In this document: positions 9,192 to 17,346 of the stretch, in pieces
How positions within the stretch are numbered: the first letter of the stretch is position 1
Layout: every line of letters begins with the position of its first letter
Assembly: GCA_036381615.1 (NCBI GenBank)
Contig: DASVCL010000024.1
Coordinates: 10,127 to 74,126, forward strand
Direction: 5' to 3'
Source: CALANV01 sp036381615
Lineage (GTDB): Bacteria > Pseudomonadota > Alphaproteobacteria > CACIAM-22H2
Length of the DNA stretch: 64,000 nt
Notes under the pieces: model-generated
The model's input: the letters and a program-made list of their open reading frames with translations, nothing else
Told to the model about the DNA's origin: nothing
Database searches by the model: none
Translations under genes and position numbers: made by a program

Positions 9192-9210
9192 CCTTAAGCC
9201 CGGCTTAAGG
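9192..9210. promoter_or_regulatory. Palindromic operator candidate
   Basis: Perfect 9-bp inverted repeat CCTTAAGCC / GGCTTAAGG with a single-base spacer in the divergent gap between the haem-sensor kinase and the DMT transporter. Its symmetry and position suit a dimeric regulator's operator. The cognate factor is unknown. Confidence 0.4.
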
Positions 9211-9257
9211 ATTTCGATACCTCCGGCGGCGATCGCGCGGCCGGACGATATGCGTTC

Positions 9258-10187
9258 ATGGGAGTTTTCCGGGAATTCAGCATGCAGACGGGGCATTCCA
9301 CGGTCGGCGCGACGTTCGTCGGATTCGGGGCGATCCTGCTCTGGGCATCGCTCGCCCTCTTCACCACGTTGGCGGGGCCGATCCCGCCGTTCCAGATCAC
9401 GGCAATGGCCTTTGCGCTCGCGTTCGCGCTGGCCCTGACGAAATGGTTGCTCAGAGGCGAACGGATCGGCCGTCATCTCGCCCTGCCGCCGCATGTGTGG
9501 GCGGTCGGCGTCGGCGGACTGTTCGGGTATCACGTCTGCTATTTCGCGGCGCTGGCCTGGGCGCCGCCGGTCGAGGCCAACCTCATCAACTATCTCTGGC
9601 CGCTGCTCATCGTCGTCTTCTCCGGCCTGCTTCCGGGCGAAAGGCTGCGCTGGTGGCATCTTGCCGGAACGGCCGCGGGGCTTGCCGGCTGCGCGCTCCT
9701 CATCGGGGGCGGGGTCGGCGGCATCCGCGGCGAGTATCTGGCCGGATATCTCGCGGCGTTCGGCGCCGCCCTCGCGTGGTCGTCCTATTCGGTCCTGTCG
9801 CGCCGTCTGCGCGAGGTGCCGACCGATGCCGTCGGCGGATTCTGCGGCGTCACGTCGCTGTTGGCGCTCCTCGCGCACCTCGTGTTCGAGGATACGTATG
9901 TACCGACGGGCGACGAATGGCTCGCGGCGCTCGGGCTCGGCCTCGGGCCGGTTGGTGCTGCGTTCTATCTGTGGGATTTCGGGGTCAAGCGCGGCGACAT
10001 CAAATCGCTCGGCGCACTGTCCTATATGACGCCGCTGCTCTCGACGTTCCTGCTCGTCGCGTTCGGGCGGGCGGAGCCCAGCCTGCGGCTCGGCCTCGCC
10101 TGCCTGCTCATCGTCGGCGGCGCGGTGCTGGCATCGCGCGAGCTCTGGGACCGCCGGCCGAAGCCGCGCGCCGCCGACGGCGCATAA
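9258..10187 (+). CDS. DMT superfamily (EamA) transporter
   Basis: Up to 309 residues with about ten hydrophobic segments in two EamA repeats, beginning FVGFGAILLWASLALFTTLA and ending with a C-terminal membrane hairpin before a basic tail. WAPPVEANLINYLWPLLIV is typical of the drug/metabolite transporter family of inner-membrane exporters. ATGs at 9258 and 9282 are both possible; neither has a strong Shine-Dalgarno sequence. Substrate is not deducible. It is divergent from the sensor kinase. Confidence 0.85.
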   Translation: MGVFREFSMQTGHSTVGATFVGFGAILLWASLALFTTLAGPIPPFQITAMAFALAFALALTKWLLRGERIGRHLALPPHVWAVGVGGLFGYHVCYFAALAWAPPVEANLINYLWPLLIVVFSGLLPGERLRWWHLAGTAAGLAGCALLIGGGVGGIRGEYLAGYLAAFGAALAWSSYSVLSRRLREVPTDAVGGFCGVTSLLALLAHLVFEDTYVPTGDEWLAALGLGLGPVGAAFYLWDFGVKRGDIKSLGALSYMTPLLSTFLLVAFGRAEPSLRLGLACLLIVGGAVLASRELWDRRPKPRAADGA

Positions 10188-10247
10188 GCAATTCCCGGAA
10201 TCCGGCAGAGAGGGGCGCGTCCCGTATCGTCGGGGACGTCCGTCGCA

Positions 10248-10667
10248 TCAGCCCGGTTGCCAGCCGGGCGGGGCGAGCTCGAATCCGGAAAACTCGAACG
10301 CCGGTCCGACGGTGCAGCCGACGAGAGTCCAGTCGCCGAGGCTGCGCGCCGTCTGCCAGCATCCGGGCGGCACCAGGATCTGCGGTCGTTCGCCGGCGCC
10401 AATATCGGGACCGAGGCGCGCCGGCGTGCTGTCGTGTCCGTCCGCGGACAGCGTGAGGAGGAGCGGCGCGCCGGCGTAGTAGTGCCAGATCTCGGCCGCG
10501 TCGACGCGGTGCCAGGCGGATACTTCGCCCGCCTGGAGAAGATAGTAGATCGCGGTCATCGCGCCGCGCCCGCCCGACGGCGGCCGATGACGAAACGTCT
10601 CGCGATAGTAGCCGCCTTCGGGATGGGGCCGCAGGTCGAGCGCCCGGACGATGTCGACGGCGTTCAT
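10248..10667 (-). CDS. Cupin-fold DUF985 family protein
   Basis: 139-residue protein of the DUF985 cupin family: RPHPEGGYYRETFRH at the N-terminus, WHRVDAAEIWHYYAGAPL in the first cupin motif and LVPPGCWQTA in the second. Family members have a beta-barrel with a small-molecule or sugar-binding pocket, and their biochemical role is largely unknown. The start codon overlaps the stop of the upstream glutathione transferase gene by 4 bases (ATGA), so translation is coupled. Confidence 0.85.
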   Translation of the reverse strand: MNAVDIVRALDLRPHPEGGYYRETFRHRPPSGGRGAMTAIYYLLQAGEVSAWHRVDAAEIWHYYAGAPLLLTLSADGHDSTPARLGPDIGAGERPQILVPPGCWQTARSLGDWTLVGCTVGPAFEFSGFELAPPGWQPG

Positions 10668-11275
10668 GCCTGCGGCTGCGTGGTGACCATCGACGGACGC
10701 TGGACGAACGCGTCGTACCAGCCGAACAGTCGGGGCCGGCCCTTGCGAATGTCGCCGGCCGGCTTGCGGAATTCGAGCCAGCCGATGGCGCAGGCGACCG
10801 CGATCTGGCCGAGATTGATGTCGCCCGAAAGCCACTCGATGTTGGCCTCGAGCGTGTCGAGACCGTTCCGCAGCTTGGCGAGCTGGCCATCGATCCACGC
10901 CTGGCTGCGCTCTTCGGGCTTGCGGTACAGCTCCTCGTATCGCAGCAGGATGCCGGCATCGGTTATGCCGTCGCCCAGCGCCTCGAGCCGCAGCACGGTC
11001 CAGCGCGCCGGGCCCGACGCCGGCACCAGCTTGCGGCCGGCATGCAGCGAGTCGAGATACTGGCAGATGAGGCTCGACTCGTAGAGCACATCGCCGTCGT
11101 CGGTGACGAGGGTGGGGAGCTTCATCAGCGGGTTCTGCCTGGCCAGCTCCAGGTTCGGCTGGACCGGGGCGACCGTCGTCGGAACCGGCTCAATCCGGTC
11201 GAACAGCCCGGTCTCGTGCGCCATGACGGTGACCTTGCGGACGAACGGCGAGGCCGGCGAATAGAACAGCTTCAT
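10664..11275 (-). CDS. Glutathione S-transferase family protein
   Basis: 203 residues. The N-terminal thioredoxin-like domain (MKLFYSPASPFVRKVTVMAH) has Ser in the SPASPFVRK region as the likely catalytic position, NPLMKLPTLV as the cis-Pro segment and ESSLICQYLD for glutathione binding, followed by an all-helical C-terminal domain. The start at 11275 has a good Shine-Dalgarno (GGGGGAGA). It lies between gloB and the DUF985 gene on the same strand, suggesting a small thiol/detoxification operon. Confidence 0.88.
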   Translation of the reverse strand: MKLFYSPASPFVRKVTVMAHETGLFDRIEPVPTTVAPVQPNLELARQNPLMKLPTLVTDDGDVLYESSLICQYLDSLHAGRKLVPASGPARWTVLRLEALGDGITDAGILLRYEELYRKPEERSQAWIDGQLAKLRNGLDTLEANIEWLSGDINLGQIAVACAIGWLEFRKPAGDIRKGRPRLFGWYDAFVQRPSMVTTQPQA

Positions 11276-11307
11276 CGCGGCATCTCCCCCATGATCGACG
11301 ATTCGGA

Positions 11308-12075
11308 TCAGAACCTGTCCTTGCGGGCGCGGATCTCGGCGAAAACCGCGACCGGATCCCGCGGGTCGAGTCCGAGCCGCCTGGCGAAGGCGGCATCGTC
11401 TGCGCGCAGGAAGGGATTGGTCCGGCATTCCTCGGCGAGCGTCGCGGGTACGGTCGGCAATCCCTTGGCCCGCAGCGCGTCGACACGGGCCGCCCGCGTC
11501 TTCAAGGCGGCATTGTCGGGGTCGATCGCCAGCGCGAAGCGGGCGTTCGACTGCGTATATTCGTGGGCGCAGTAGACCCGCGTCGCGGGCGGCAGACCGC
11601 GCAGCTTCGTGAGCGACGTCCACATCTGAGACGGCGTTCCTTCGAACAACCGGCCGCAACCGATCGCAAAGAGCGTGTCGCCGCAGAACAGCGCGTCCGA
11701 ATCCGGAAACCAGAAGGCGATGTGTCCGCGCGTATGGCCGGGAACGTCGAAGACGTGCGCGCTCTCGTCGCCGAACCGGTAGGTCTCGCCTTCGCCGACC
11801 GCGACGTCGATGCCGGGGATGCGCTCGCGGTCGGCGCTGGGGCCCACGATCGTGCAGCCGGTCGCCTGCTTGAGCTCGAGGTTGCCGCCGGTGTGATCCC
11901 CGTGGTGATGCGTATTGAGGATGTGGGTGAGGCGCCAGCCCAGCTCATCCAGCCGCCGGCGGACCGGTGCTGCTTCCGACGGATCGACCGCCGCCACGGC
12001 GCCGCTCGCCGGCTCGCGCAGCAGCCAGACATAGTTGTCCTTCAGGCAAAGCACGTGCTCGATCTGGAGGGGCAT
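11308..12075 (-). CDS. gloB: Hydroxyacylglutathione hydrolase (glyoxalase II)
   Basis: 255-residue metallo-beta-lactamase-fold enzyme hydrolysing S-lactoylglutathione to lactate and glutathione. The metal motif THHHGDHTGGN is present, as are the later ligands (VFDVPGHTRGHIAFW, FCGDTLFAIGCGRLFEG) and the C-terminal glutathione-binding domain (YCAHEYTQSNARFALAIDP). Length is standard. It is followed by a GST gene and divergent from a methyltransferase, an arrangement I recall as common near gloB in alphaproteobacteria. Confidence 0.95.
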   Translation of the reverse strand: MPLQIEHVLCLKDNYVWLLREPASGAVAAVDPSEAAPVRRRLDELGWRLTHILNTHHHGDHTGGNLELKQATGCTIVGPSADRERIPGIDVAVGEGETYRFGDESAHVFDVPGHTRGHIAFWFPDSDALFCGDTLFAIGCGRLFEGTPSQMWTSLTKLRGLPPATRVYCAHEYTQSNARFALAIDPDNAALKTRAARVDALRAKGLPTVPATLAEECRTNPFLRADDAAFARRLGLDPRDPVAVFAEIRARKDRF

Positions 12076-12359
12076 GGGCGCGAATCCTGTTGTGGCGACA
12101 ATCGGCTGCCGCGGGTCACCTCGCCGCTGGCCCGCGCGTTGCGAATGATTGACCGGTCGTCTTTTCCGGACGCATCGTCCGGGCGCCTAGATTTAGACCA
12201 GCGATACCGGCCTGCCAAGGCGGGGTCGGGCAAGCTTGGCCATGGCCGGCGCGGCGACGGCCCGTGCTATGCTTGCCTCCAGGTTGTTCGCCCGGCGGGT
12301 TTCCCGATATCCCGGCCGGGCCGGTCTTGAACGGGCGACAGGCAGGAACGCCGGACGGC

Positions 12360-13109
12360 ATGTGGTCGGACGTCATCGATCTGCGGGACTTCTACGCCTC
12401 GCCCCTGGGGCAGGTCGCGCGGCGCATGATTCGCCGCCGGCTGCGGGAAATGTGGCCCGATCTCAAGGGGCAGCGGGTCCTCGGCCTCGGCTATGCGACG
12501 CCCTTCCTGCGCCCTTTCATGACCGAGGCAGAGCGTGTCATCGGCATGATGCCGGCGCCGCAGGGGGTTCTGCACTGGCCGCTCGACGGGCCGAACGCGA
12601 CCACCCTGGTCGAGGAGACGGACCTGCCGCTGCCCGATCTGTCGGTCGACCGCGTGCTGCTGGTTCACGCCCTCGAGCACACGGAACAATTGCGGCCCTT
12701 CCTCCGCGAAATCTGGCGGGTGCTCGAGGCCAGCGGACGGCTGATCGTCGTCGTGCCCAATCGGCGGGGAATCTGGGCGCGGGTGGAAAGCACGCCGTTC
12801 GGCCACGGCCTGCCGTATACGGCGGCCCAGCTTTCGCGTCTGCTGCGGGACAATCTGTTCACGCCGCTTGCCACGCGCAGCGCGCTGTTCGTGCCCCCGG
12901 TCTATTCGCGGCTCTATCTGACCTCGGCCGGCGCCTGGGAGCGCATCGGCGAGCGGTGGTTCGAACGCTTTGCCGGCGTCGTCCTGGTCGAGGCCGGCAA
13001 GCAGCTCTACGCGCCGACCACGGTGCGCGCGATAAGGCGGCGCCCGTCCTATGCGGTGCTGCCGCAGCCTGCCGCCAATCGCGGGCCGACGCGGCGCCGC
13101 GTGCCGTAA
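12360..13109 (+). CDS. Class I SAM-dependent methyltransferase
   Basis: 249 residues from the ATG at 12360 (AGGAAC upstream); an in-frame start at 12264 adds a Pro/Gly-rich extension without similarity to the family. Motif I is a diverged GQRVLGLGYATPFLRP, and post-motif segments LPLPDLSVDRVLLVHALEH and EIWRVLEASGRLIVVVPNR resemble the Methyltransf_11 group. The substrate is unknown. It is divergent from gloB and convergent with metW. Confidence 0.82.
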   Translation: MWSDVIDLRDFYASPLGQVARRMIRRRLREMWPDLKGQRVLGLGYATPFLRPFMTEAERVIGMMPAPQGVLHWPLDGPNATTLVEETDLPLPDLSVDRVLLVHALEHTEQLRPFLREIWRVLEASGRLIVVVPNRRGIWARVESTPFGHGLPYTAAQLSRLLRDNLFTPLATRSALFVPPVYSRLYLTSAGAWERIGERWFERFAGVVLVEAGKQLYAPTTVRAIRRRPSYAVLPQPAANRGPTRRRVP

Positions 13110-13115
13110 GGACGA

Positions 13116-13763
13116 TTACGTCCGGCGGCGCAGCAGGAACAGGCCCTGTTCGCCCAAGAGGTTGGCGAGTGATCCCGGCGCGCGCAGCGGGCGCGGCCGG
13201 CCCCTGGCATCGAGCACCATGCCCTGCTCGATGACGATGTCGAGATCGTCGCAGAGTTCGACGAAATCCGAGATCGTGCACAGGTGAATGTTCGGCGTCT
13301 CGTACCAGGCCGTGTCGTATGAGTCCGTGACCGGCATCTTGCCGTAGGCGAGCAGCTTGAGGCGTACGTGCCAGACGCCGAAATTGGGAAAGGACACGAT
13401 CGCGCGCCGGCCGATGCGCACGAGCTCGCCCAGCACCGTCTTGGGGTCGTACATCGCCTGTAGGGTCTGCGACAGGATGACGAAGTCGAACGCGTCGGAC
13501 GGATAGTCCTTGAGGTCGGTCTCGGCGTCGCCCTGTATCACCGACAGCCCCTGCGCCACGCAGGCATTGACGCCTTCCTGCGAGATCTCGATGCCGCGGC
13601 CGTCGACCTGCTTGAAATGCACGAGGTAGTCGAGGAGCGCGCCGTCACCGCAGCCGACGTCGAGCACCCGCGCGCCGGGTGCCACCATGTCGGCGATGAT
13701 CTGCAGGTCGACGCGGATGGAGGCCCGCGGCCGCTTGCCGTTCGGAGCGAAGGGAGTGTTCAT
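13116..13763 (-). CDS. metW: Methionine biosynthesis protein MetW
   Basis: 215-residue Rossmann methyltransferase-like protein with motif I ARVLDVGCGDGALLDYL and the MetW-typical FPNFGVWHVRLKLL and TDSYDTAWYETPNIHLCTI. MetW works with MetX in homoserine acylation; in related bacteria the pair acts as a complex. The start overlaps the metX stop by 4 bases (ATGA), showing translational coupling and an expected 1:1 ratio. Confidence 0.95.
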   Translation of the reverse strand: MNTPFAPNGKRPRASIRVDLQIIADMVAPGARVLDVGCGDGALLDYLVHFKQVDGRGIEISQEGVNACVAQGLSVIQGDAETDLKDYPSDAFDFVILSQTLQAMYDPKTVLGELVRIGRRAIVSFPNFGVWHVRLKLLAYGKMPVTDSYDTAWYETPNIHLCTISDFVELCDDLDIVIEQGMVLDARGRPRPLRAPGSLANLLGEQGLFLLRRRT

Positions 13764-14950
13764 CGCCGCGCGGCGCTCCAGCGGTGCTCGGCGGCGCCGT
13801 TCAGGAATCCGGCCACCGTCGCGAAGAACTCCGGCTCGTCGAGAAGGAAGGCATCGTGTCCCTTGTCGGTTCGGATCTCGACGAAGCTGACATTGGCGGC
13901 CACGGCGTTGAGCGCATGCACCAGCGCGCGGCTTTCCGCGGTCGGGAACAGCCAGTCGCTGGTGAACGAGACGATGCAGAATCGCGTCTTCGTACCGCGG
14001 AATGCATTTGCCAGCACGCCGCCATAGTCGCGCGCGAGGTCGAAATAGTCCATCGCGCGCGTGATATAGAGGTAGGAGTTGGCGTCGAAGCGCTCGACGA
14101 AGGTCGAGCCCTGATGGCGCAGATAGCTTTCGACCTGGAAGTCGGCGTCGAAGCCGTAGGACAGCGCCTCGCGATCCTGGAGCGCGCGGCCGAACTTGCG
14201 GTGCAGGGCCGCCTCGGACAGATAGGTGATGTGCGCGGCCATGCGCGCGACGGCGAGGCCGCGATGCGGACGCACCCCGCGCTCGAGATAGTCGCCACCG
14301 CACCAGTCGGGATCGGCGATGATCGCCTGCCGGCCGACCTCGTGGAACGCGATGTTCTGGGCCGAGTGGCGCGCCGCGGTGGCGATCGGGATGGCGCTGA
14401 ACACCCGCTCGGGATAGGCGGCGGCCCACTGCAGGACCTGCATGCCGCCCATCGAGCCGCCGATCACGCAGAAAAGCTGATCGATGCCCAGATGGTCGAT
14501 GACCCGTACCTGCGCCCGCACCATGTCGGCGATGGTGATGACGGGAAACTTCAGGCCCCACGGCTTGCCGGTCGCCGGGTTGATCTCCTTGGGGCCGGTC
14601 GTCCCCATGCAACCGCCGAGCACGTTGATGCAGATGATGAAGAAGCGGTCGGTGTCCAGCACGCGGCCGGGGCCGACCATGTGCTCCCACCAGCCCGGCT
14701 TGCCGGTGATCGGATGCGGCTCGGCGACGAACTGATCCCCGGTCAGGGCGTGGCAGACGAGGATCGCATTGGACTTGTCGGCATTGAGGCGGCCGTAGGT
14801 CTGGTAGGCGATCGTGAAGGGAGCGAAGTCGATGCCGCAGTCGAGCCGCAGCGGCTGCGTCGCCGGCACGTCGAGCCGCTGTCCGGGCAGCGCGACGACG
14901 CGCCCGAACGGCATCGTCGTGGTAGGTCCCTTGGAATCGTGCGGCGTCAT
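13760..14950 (-). CDS. metX: Homoserine O-acyltransferase
   Basis: 396 residues from the ATG at 14950, preceded by GGGGAGC; the open frame extends 29 codons further 5' without family similarity. Alpha/beta-hydrolase fold: GGSMGGMQVLQWA contains the nucleophile Ser, TSDWLFPTAES the Asp region and DKGHDAFLLDEPEF the His. It transfers acetyl (or succinyl) from CoA to homoserine, the first committed step of methionine synthesis. Operon metX-metW, divergent from hisC-tyrC. No SAM-II riboswitch core could be recognised in the leader. Confidence 0.95.
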   Translation of the reverse strand: MTPHDSKGPTTTMPFGRVVALPGQRLDVPATQPLRLDCGIDFAPFTIAYQTYGRLNADKSNAILVCHALTGDQFVAEPHPITGKPGWWEHMVGPGRVLDTDRFFIICINVLGGCMGTTGPKEINPATGKPWGLKFPVITIADMVRAQVRVIDHLGIDQLFCVIGGSMGGMQVLQWAAAYPERVFSAIPIATAARHSAQNIAFHEVGRQAIIADPDWCGGDYLERGVRPHRGLAVARMAAHITYLSEAALHRKFGRALQDREALSYGFDADFQVESYLRHQGSTFVERFDANSYLYITRAMDYFDLARDYGGVLANAFRGTKTRFCIVSFTSDWLFPTAESRALVHALNAVAANVSFVEIRTDKGHDAFLLDEPEFFATVAGFLNGAAEHRWSAARR

Positions 14951-15300
14951 CGCTCTGGCGGCAGCTCCCCGCTTCAACGGCCCGGCAGCCCGCGGGGTCG
15001 TCTGCTGCGGGCGAGGGGGCGCGAAAAATTGCATCACTGCGGTCTGCGATTCAAGCAGCGTCGAAGCCGGCCCGCGCCGCGGCTTGGTGCGGGCCGCTTG
15101 GTCGGGCGCATTTGCTTTGATTTTCGCAGGCGGGCCCGGTATCGCTAGCGGCGAATCGAGGCCGTTCCACCCTCGCCGCCGCCCGCCGGGAGCGTACGAC
15201 GCCCGTCTTGCGCGACTCGCGTCGCCGCGACGGCAAGCGGAGGTGGCGGTCCGCGGCCGAGTGACCTAAATTGGCGGCTCTCGAAAACCCGAGACTGCGT
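14951..15300. other. Divergent intergenic region metX / hisC
   Basis: 350 bases without a supported gene. It must hold both promoters. A 7-bp stem-loop (GGCCCGC 15069-15075 / GCGGGCC 15089-15095) lies in the metX leader direction and an AT-richer stretch around 15107-15126 could be part of a promoter. I see no riboswitch consensus, repeat or RNA gene. Confidence 0.5.
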
Positions 15301-16386
15301 ATGTCGCCCGCACCACGTCCTGGAATCCTCTCGATCGAACCGTATGTCGGCGGCAAGTCCGCCCTGCCGGGGCAGGCCAAGCCGATCAAGCTGTCCTCGA
15401 ACGAAGGCGCGCTGGGCCCGAGCCCGCGCGCCATCGAGGCGTATCGCCGTGCCGCGGAGAACATCCATCGCTATCCGGATGGCAGCGCATCGGACCTGCG
15501 TGCGGCGATCGGCAAGCGTTTCGGCCTCGATCCGGAACGCATCGTCTGCGGCGCCGGCTCCGACGAGATCATCGCGCTGCTGACCAAGGCCTATGCCGGC
15601 CCGGGCGACGAGGTGCTCTACAGCCAGTACGGCTTCGTCATGTATCCGATCGCCGCCCACGCGGCCGGCGCCACGCCGGTCCAGGCGCCGGAGAAGGACT
15701 ACCGGGCCGACGTCGACGCGCTGATCGCGCGGGCCAATGAACGGACGAAGATCTGCTTCCTCGCCAATCCGAACAATCCGACCGGCACGTTCCTGTCCGC
15801 CGCGGAGCTGCGGCGGCTGCGCGACGGCCTGCCGCCGCACGTCCTGCTCGTGATCGACGCGGCATACGCGGAATACGTCTCGCGCAACGACTATTCGGCG
15901 GGGGCCGAGCTCGTCGACGTCGGCGACAACGTCGTCATGACCCGCACCTTCTCGAAGATCTTCGCGCTGGGCGGCATGCGCCTGGGCTGGGCGTATTGTC
16001 CGCCGGCGGTGGCGGACGTGCTCAACCGGGTGCGCGGGCCGTTCAACGTGTCGGCGCCCGCGCAGGCGGCCGGCATCGCCGCGCTCGAGGATCTCGCGTT
16101 CATGGACCGCAGCCGGGCGCACAACGACGTCTGGCTGCCGTGGCTGACGCAGCAGCTGACGGCGCTGGGGCTCAAGGTCGTGCCCAGCGTCGGCAACTTC
16201 GTGCTGGTCGAATTCCCCAAGACGGGGCCCAAGACGGCGGCGGCCGCCAACGCGCATCTCAACGCGCGCGGCATCATCCCGCGCGCCGTGGCGAATTACG
16301 GCCTCCCTGATCACCTGCGCATCACGATCGGAACCGAGGACGAGATGCGTGCCGTGGTGGCGGCGCTCGCCGAGTTCATGGCATGA
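15301..16386 (+). CDS. hisC: Histidinol-phosphate / aromatic aminotransferase
   Basis: 361-residue PLP-dependent class I/II aminotransferase. Landmarks are LSSNEGALGPSP near the start, NPNNPTGTFLSAAEL, and the PLP-lysine region TRTFSKIFALGGMRLGWAY, followed by FVLVEFP and a C-terminal Arg (DHLRITIGT). It is annotated as HisC, but its position immediately upstream of, and overlapping, tyrC implies a role in phenylalanine/tyrosine transamination as well. The ATG at 15301 is used; a TTG at 15271 would add 10 residues. Confidence 0.92.
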   Translation: MSPAPRPGILSIEPYVGGKSALPGQAKPIKLSSNEGALGPSPRAIEAYRRAAENIHRYPDGSASDLRAAIGKRFGLDPERIVCGAGSDEIIALLTKAYAGPGDEVLYSQYGFVMYPIAAHAAGATPVQAPEKDYRADVDALIARANERTKICFLANPNNPTGTFLSAAELRRLRDGLPPHVLLVIDAAYAEYVSRNDYSAGAELVDVGDNVVMTRTFSKIFALGGMRLGWAYCPPAVADVLNRVRGPFNVSAPAQAAGIAALEDLAFMDRSRAHNDVWLPWLTQQLTALGLKVVPSVGNFVLVEFPKTGPKTAAAANAHLNARGIIPRAVANYGLPDHLRITIGTEDEMRAVVAALAEFMA

Positions 16387-17282
16387 AGAAGTCCCGTCGC
16401 GCCGGTCCGCTGTTCGACCGTGTCACCCTGATCGGGCTCGGCCTGATCGGCTCGTCGCTCGCGCGCGTCATCCGGCGTGACCACATCGCCCGCCATGTCG
16501 TCGCCTGCGACACCGACGCCGGCGTCCGGGCCAAGGTGAAGGAGCTCGGCCTCGCCGACGACGTCGAGGCCGACGCGGCGACGGCGGTTGCCGGCGCCGA
16601 TCTCGTCGTCGTCTGCACGCCGGTCTCGACCTACGCCGCGATCGGTGCTGCCATCGGGCCCCGCATGAAGAAGGGGGCAATTCTCTCGGACGTCGGCTCG
16701 GTCAAGCAGGTGGCGCTGACCGATCTCGGCGCGAAGCTGCGCAAGGGCGTGCATTTCGTGCCTGGCCATCCGGTCGCGGGGACCGAGAATTCCGGGCCCG
16801 AGGCCGGTTTTGCCGATCTCTTCAAGGGGCGCTGGTGCATCCTGACGCCGCCCTCCGGGGCATCGCCCGCCGCCGTCGACCGCGTCGCCGGCCTGTGGCA
16901 GCGCGCCGGCATGCATATCGTGACGATGGACGCGCAGCATCATGATCGGGTGCTGGCGATCACCAGCCACGTGCCGCATCTGATCGCCTACACGATCGTC
17001 AATACCGTGAGCGATCTCGAGGCCCACATGAAGGCCGAGGTCGTGAAGTTCGCCGCGAGCGGTTTCCGCGACTTCACCCGCGTCGCCGCCTCCGATCCGA
17101 TCATGTGGCGCGACGTGTTCCTGACCAATCGCGAGGCGGTGCTGGAGATGCTCGGGCGCCTCTACGAGGATATCGCCCTGCTGCAGAAGGCGATCCGCTT
17201 CGGCGACGGCGAGACGTTGCAGCGCGTGTTCGCGCGCGCGCGCCAGATCCGCCGTTCGATCGTGCAGGCGAAGCAGGACTGA
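16383..17282 (+). CDS. tyrC: Prephenate/arogenate dehydrogenase
   Basis: 299-residue NAD(P)-dependent dehydrogenase of the TyrA family, converting prephenate (or arogenate) to the tyrosine precursor. The dinucleotide motif GLGLIGSSLARVIRRD is at the N-terminus. FVPGHPVAGTENSGPEAG and AITSHVPHLIAYTIVN carry the family's catalytic His and substrate-binding residues. Its ATG overlaps the hisC stop (ATGA), giving a two-gene aromatic amino acid operon. Confidence 0.93.
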   Translation: MKKSRRAGPLFDRVTLIGLGLIGSSLARVIRRDHIARHVVACDTDAGVRAKVKELGLADDVEADAATAVAGADLVVVCTPVSTYAAIGAAIGPRMKKGAILSDVGSVKQVALTDLGAKLRKGVHFVPGHPVAGTENSGPEAGFADLFKGRWCILTPPSGASPAAVDRVAGLWQRAGMHIVTMDAQHHDRVLAITSHVPHLIAYTIVNTVSDLEAHMKAEVVKFAASGFRDFTRVAASDPIMWRDVFLTNREAVLEMLGRLYEDIALLQKAIRFGDGETLQRVFARARQIRRSIVQAKQD

Positions 17283-17346
17283 GGCGCAAGGTCTCACGCA
17301 TCGATCCCGCGGGCGGGCCGACAGCAGCGGTGTCGCCTCGTGCCGG

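Noticed and set aside
7661..9208. A 515-codon plus-strand frame opposite the sensor kinase
   Set aside because: The opposite strand encodes complete HisKA/HATPase motifs; this frame is Asp/Arg/Gly-rich with no domain.
9293..9878. Minus-strand open frame within the DMT transporter
   Set aside because: Charged low-complexity translation; the plus strand has a clear ten-helix transporter.
14951..15130. SAM-II riboswitch in the metX leader
   Set aside because: Expected in many alphaproteobacteria, but I could not find the conserved core or the pseudoknot partner sequence; only an unrelated GC stem is visible.
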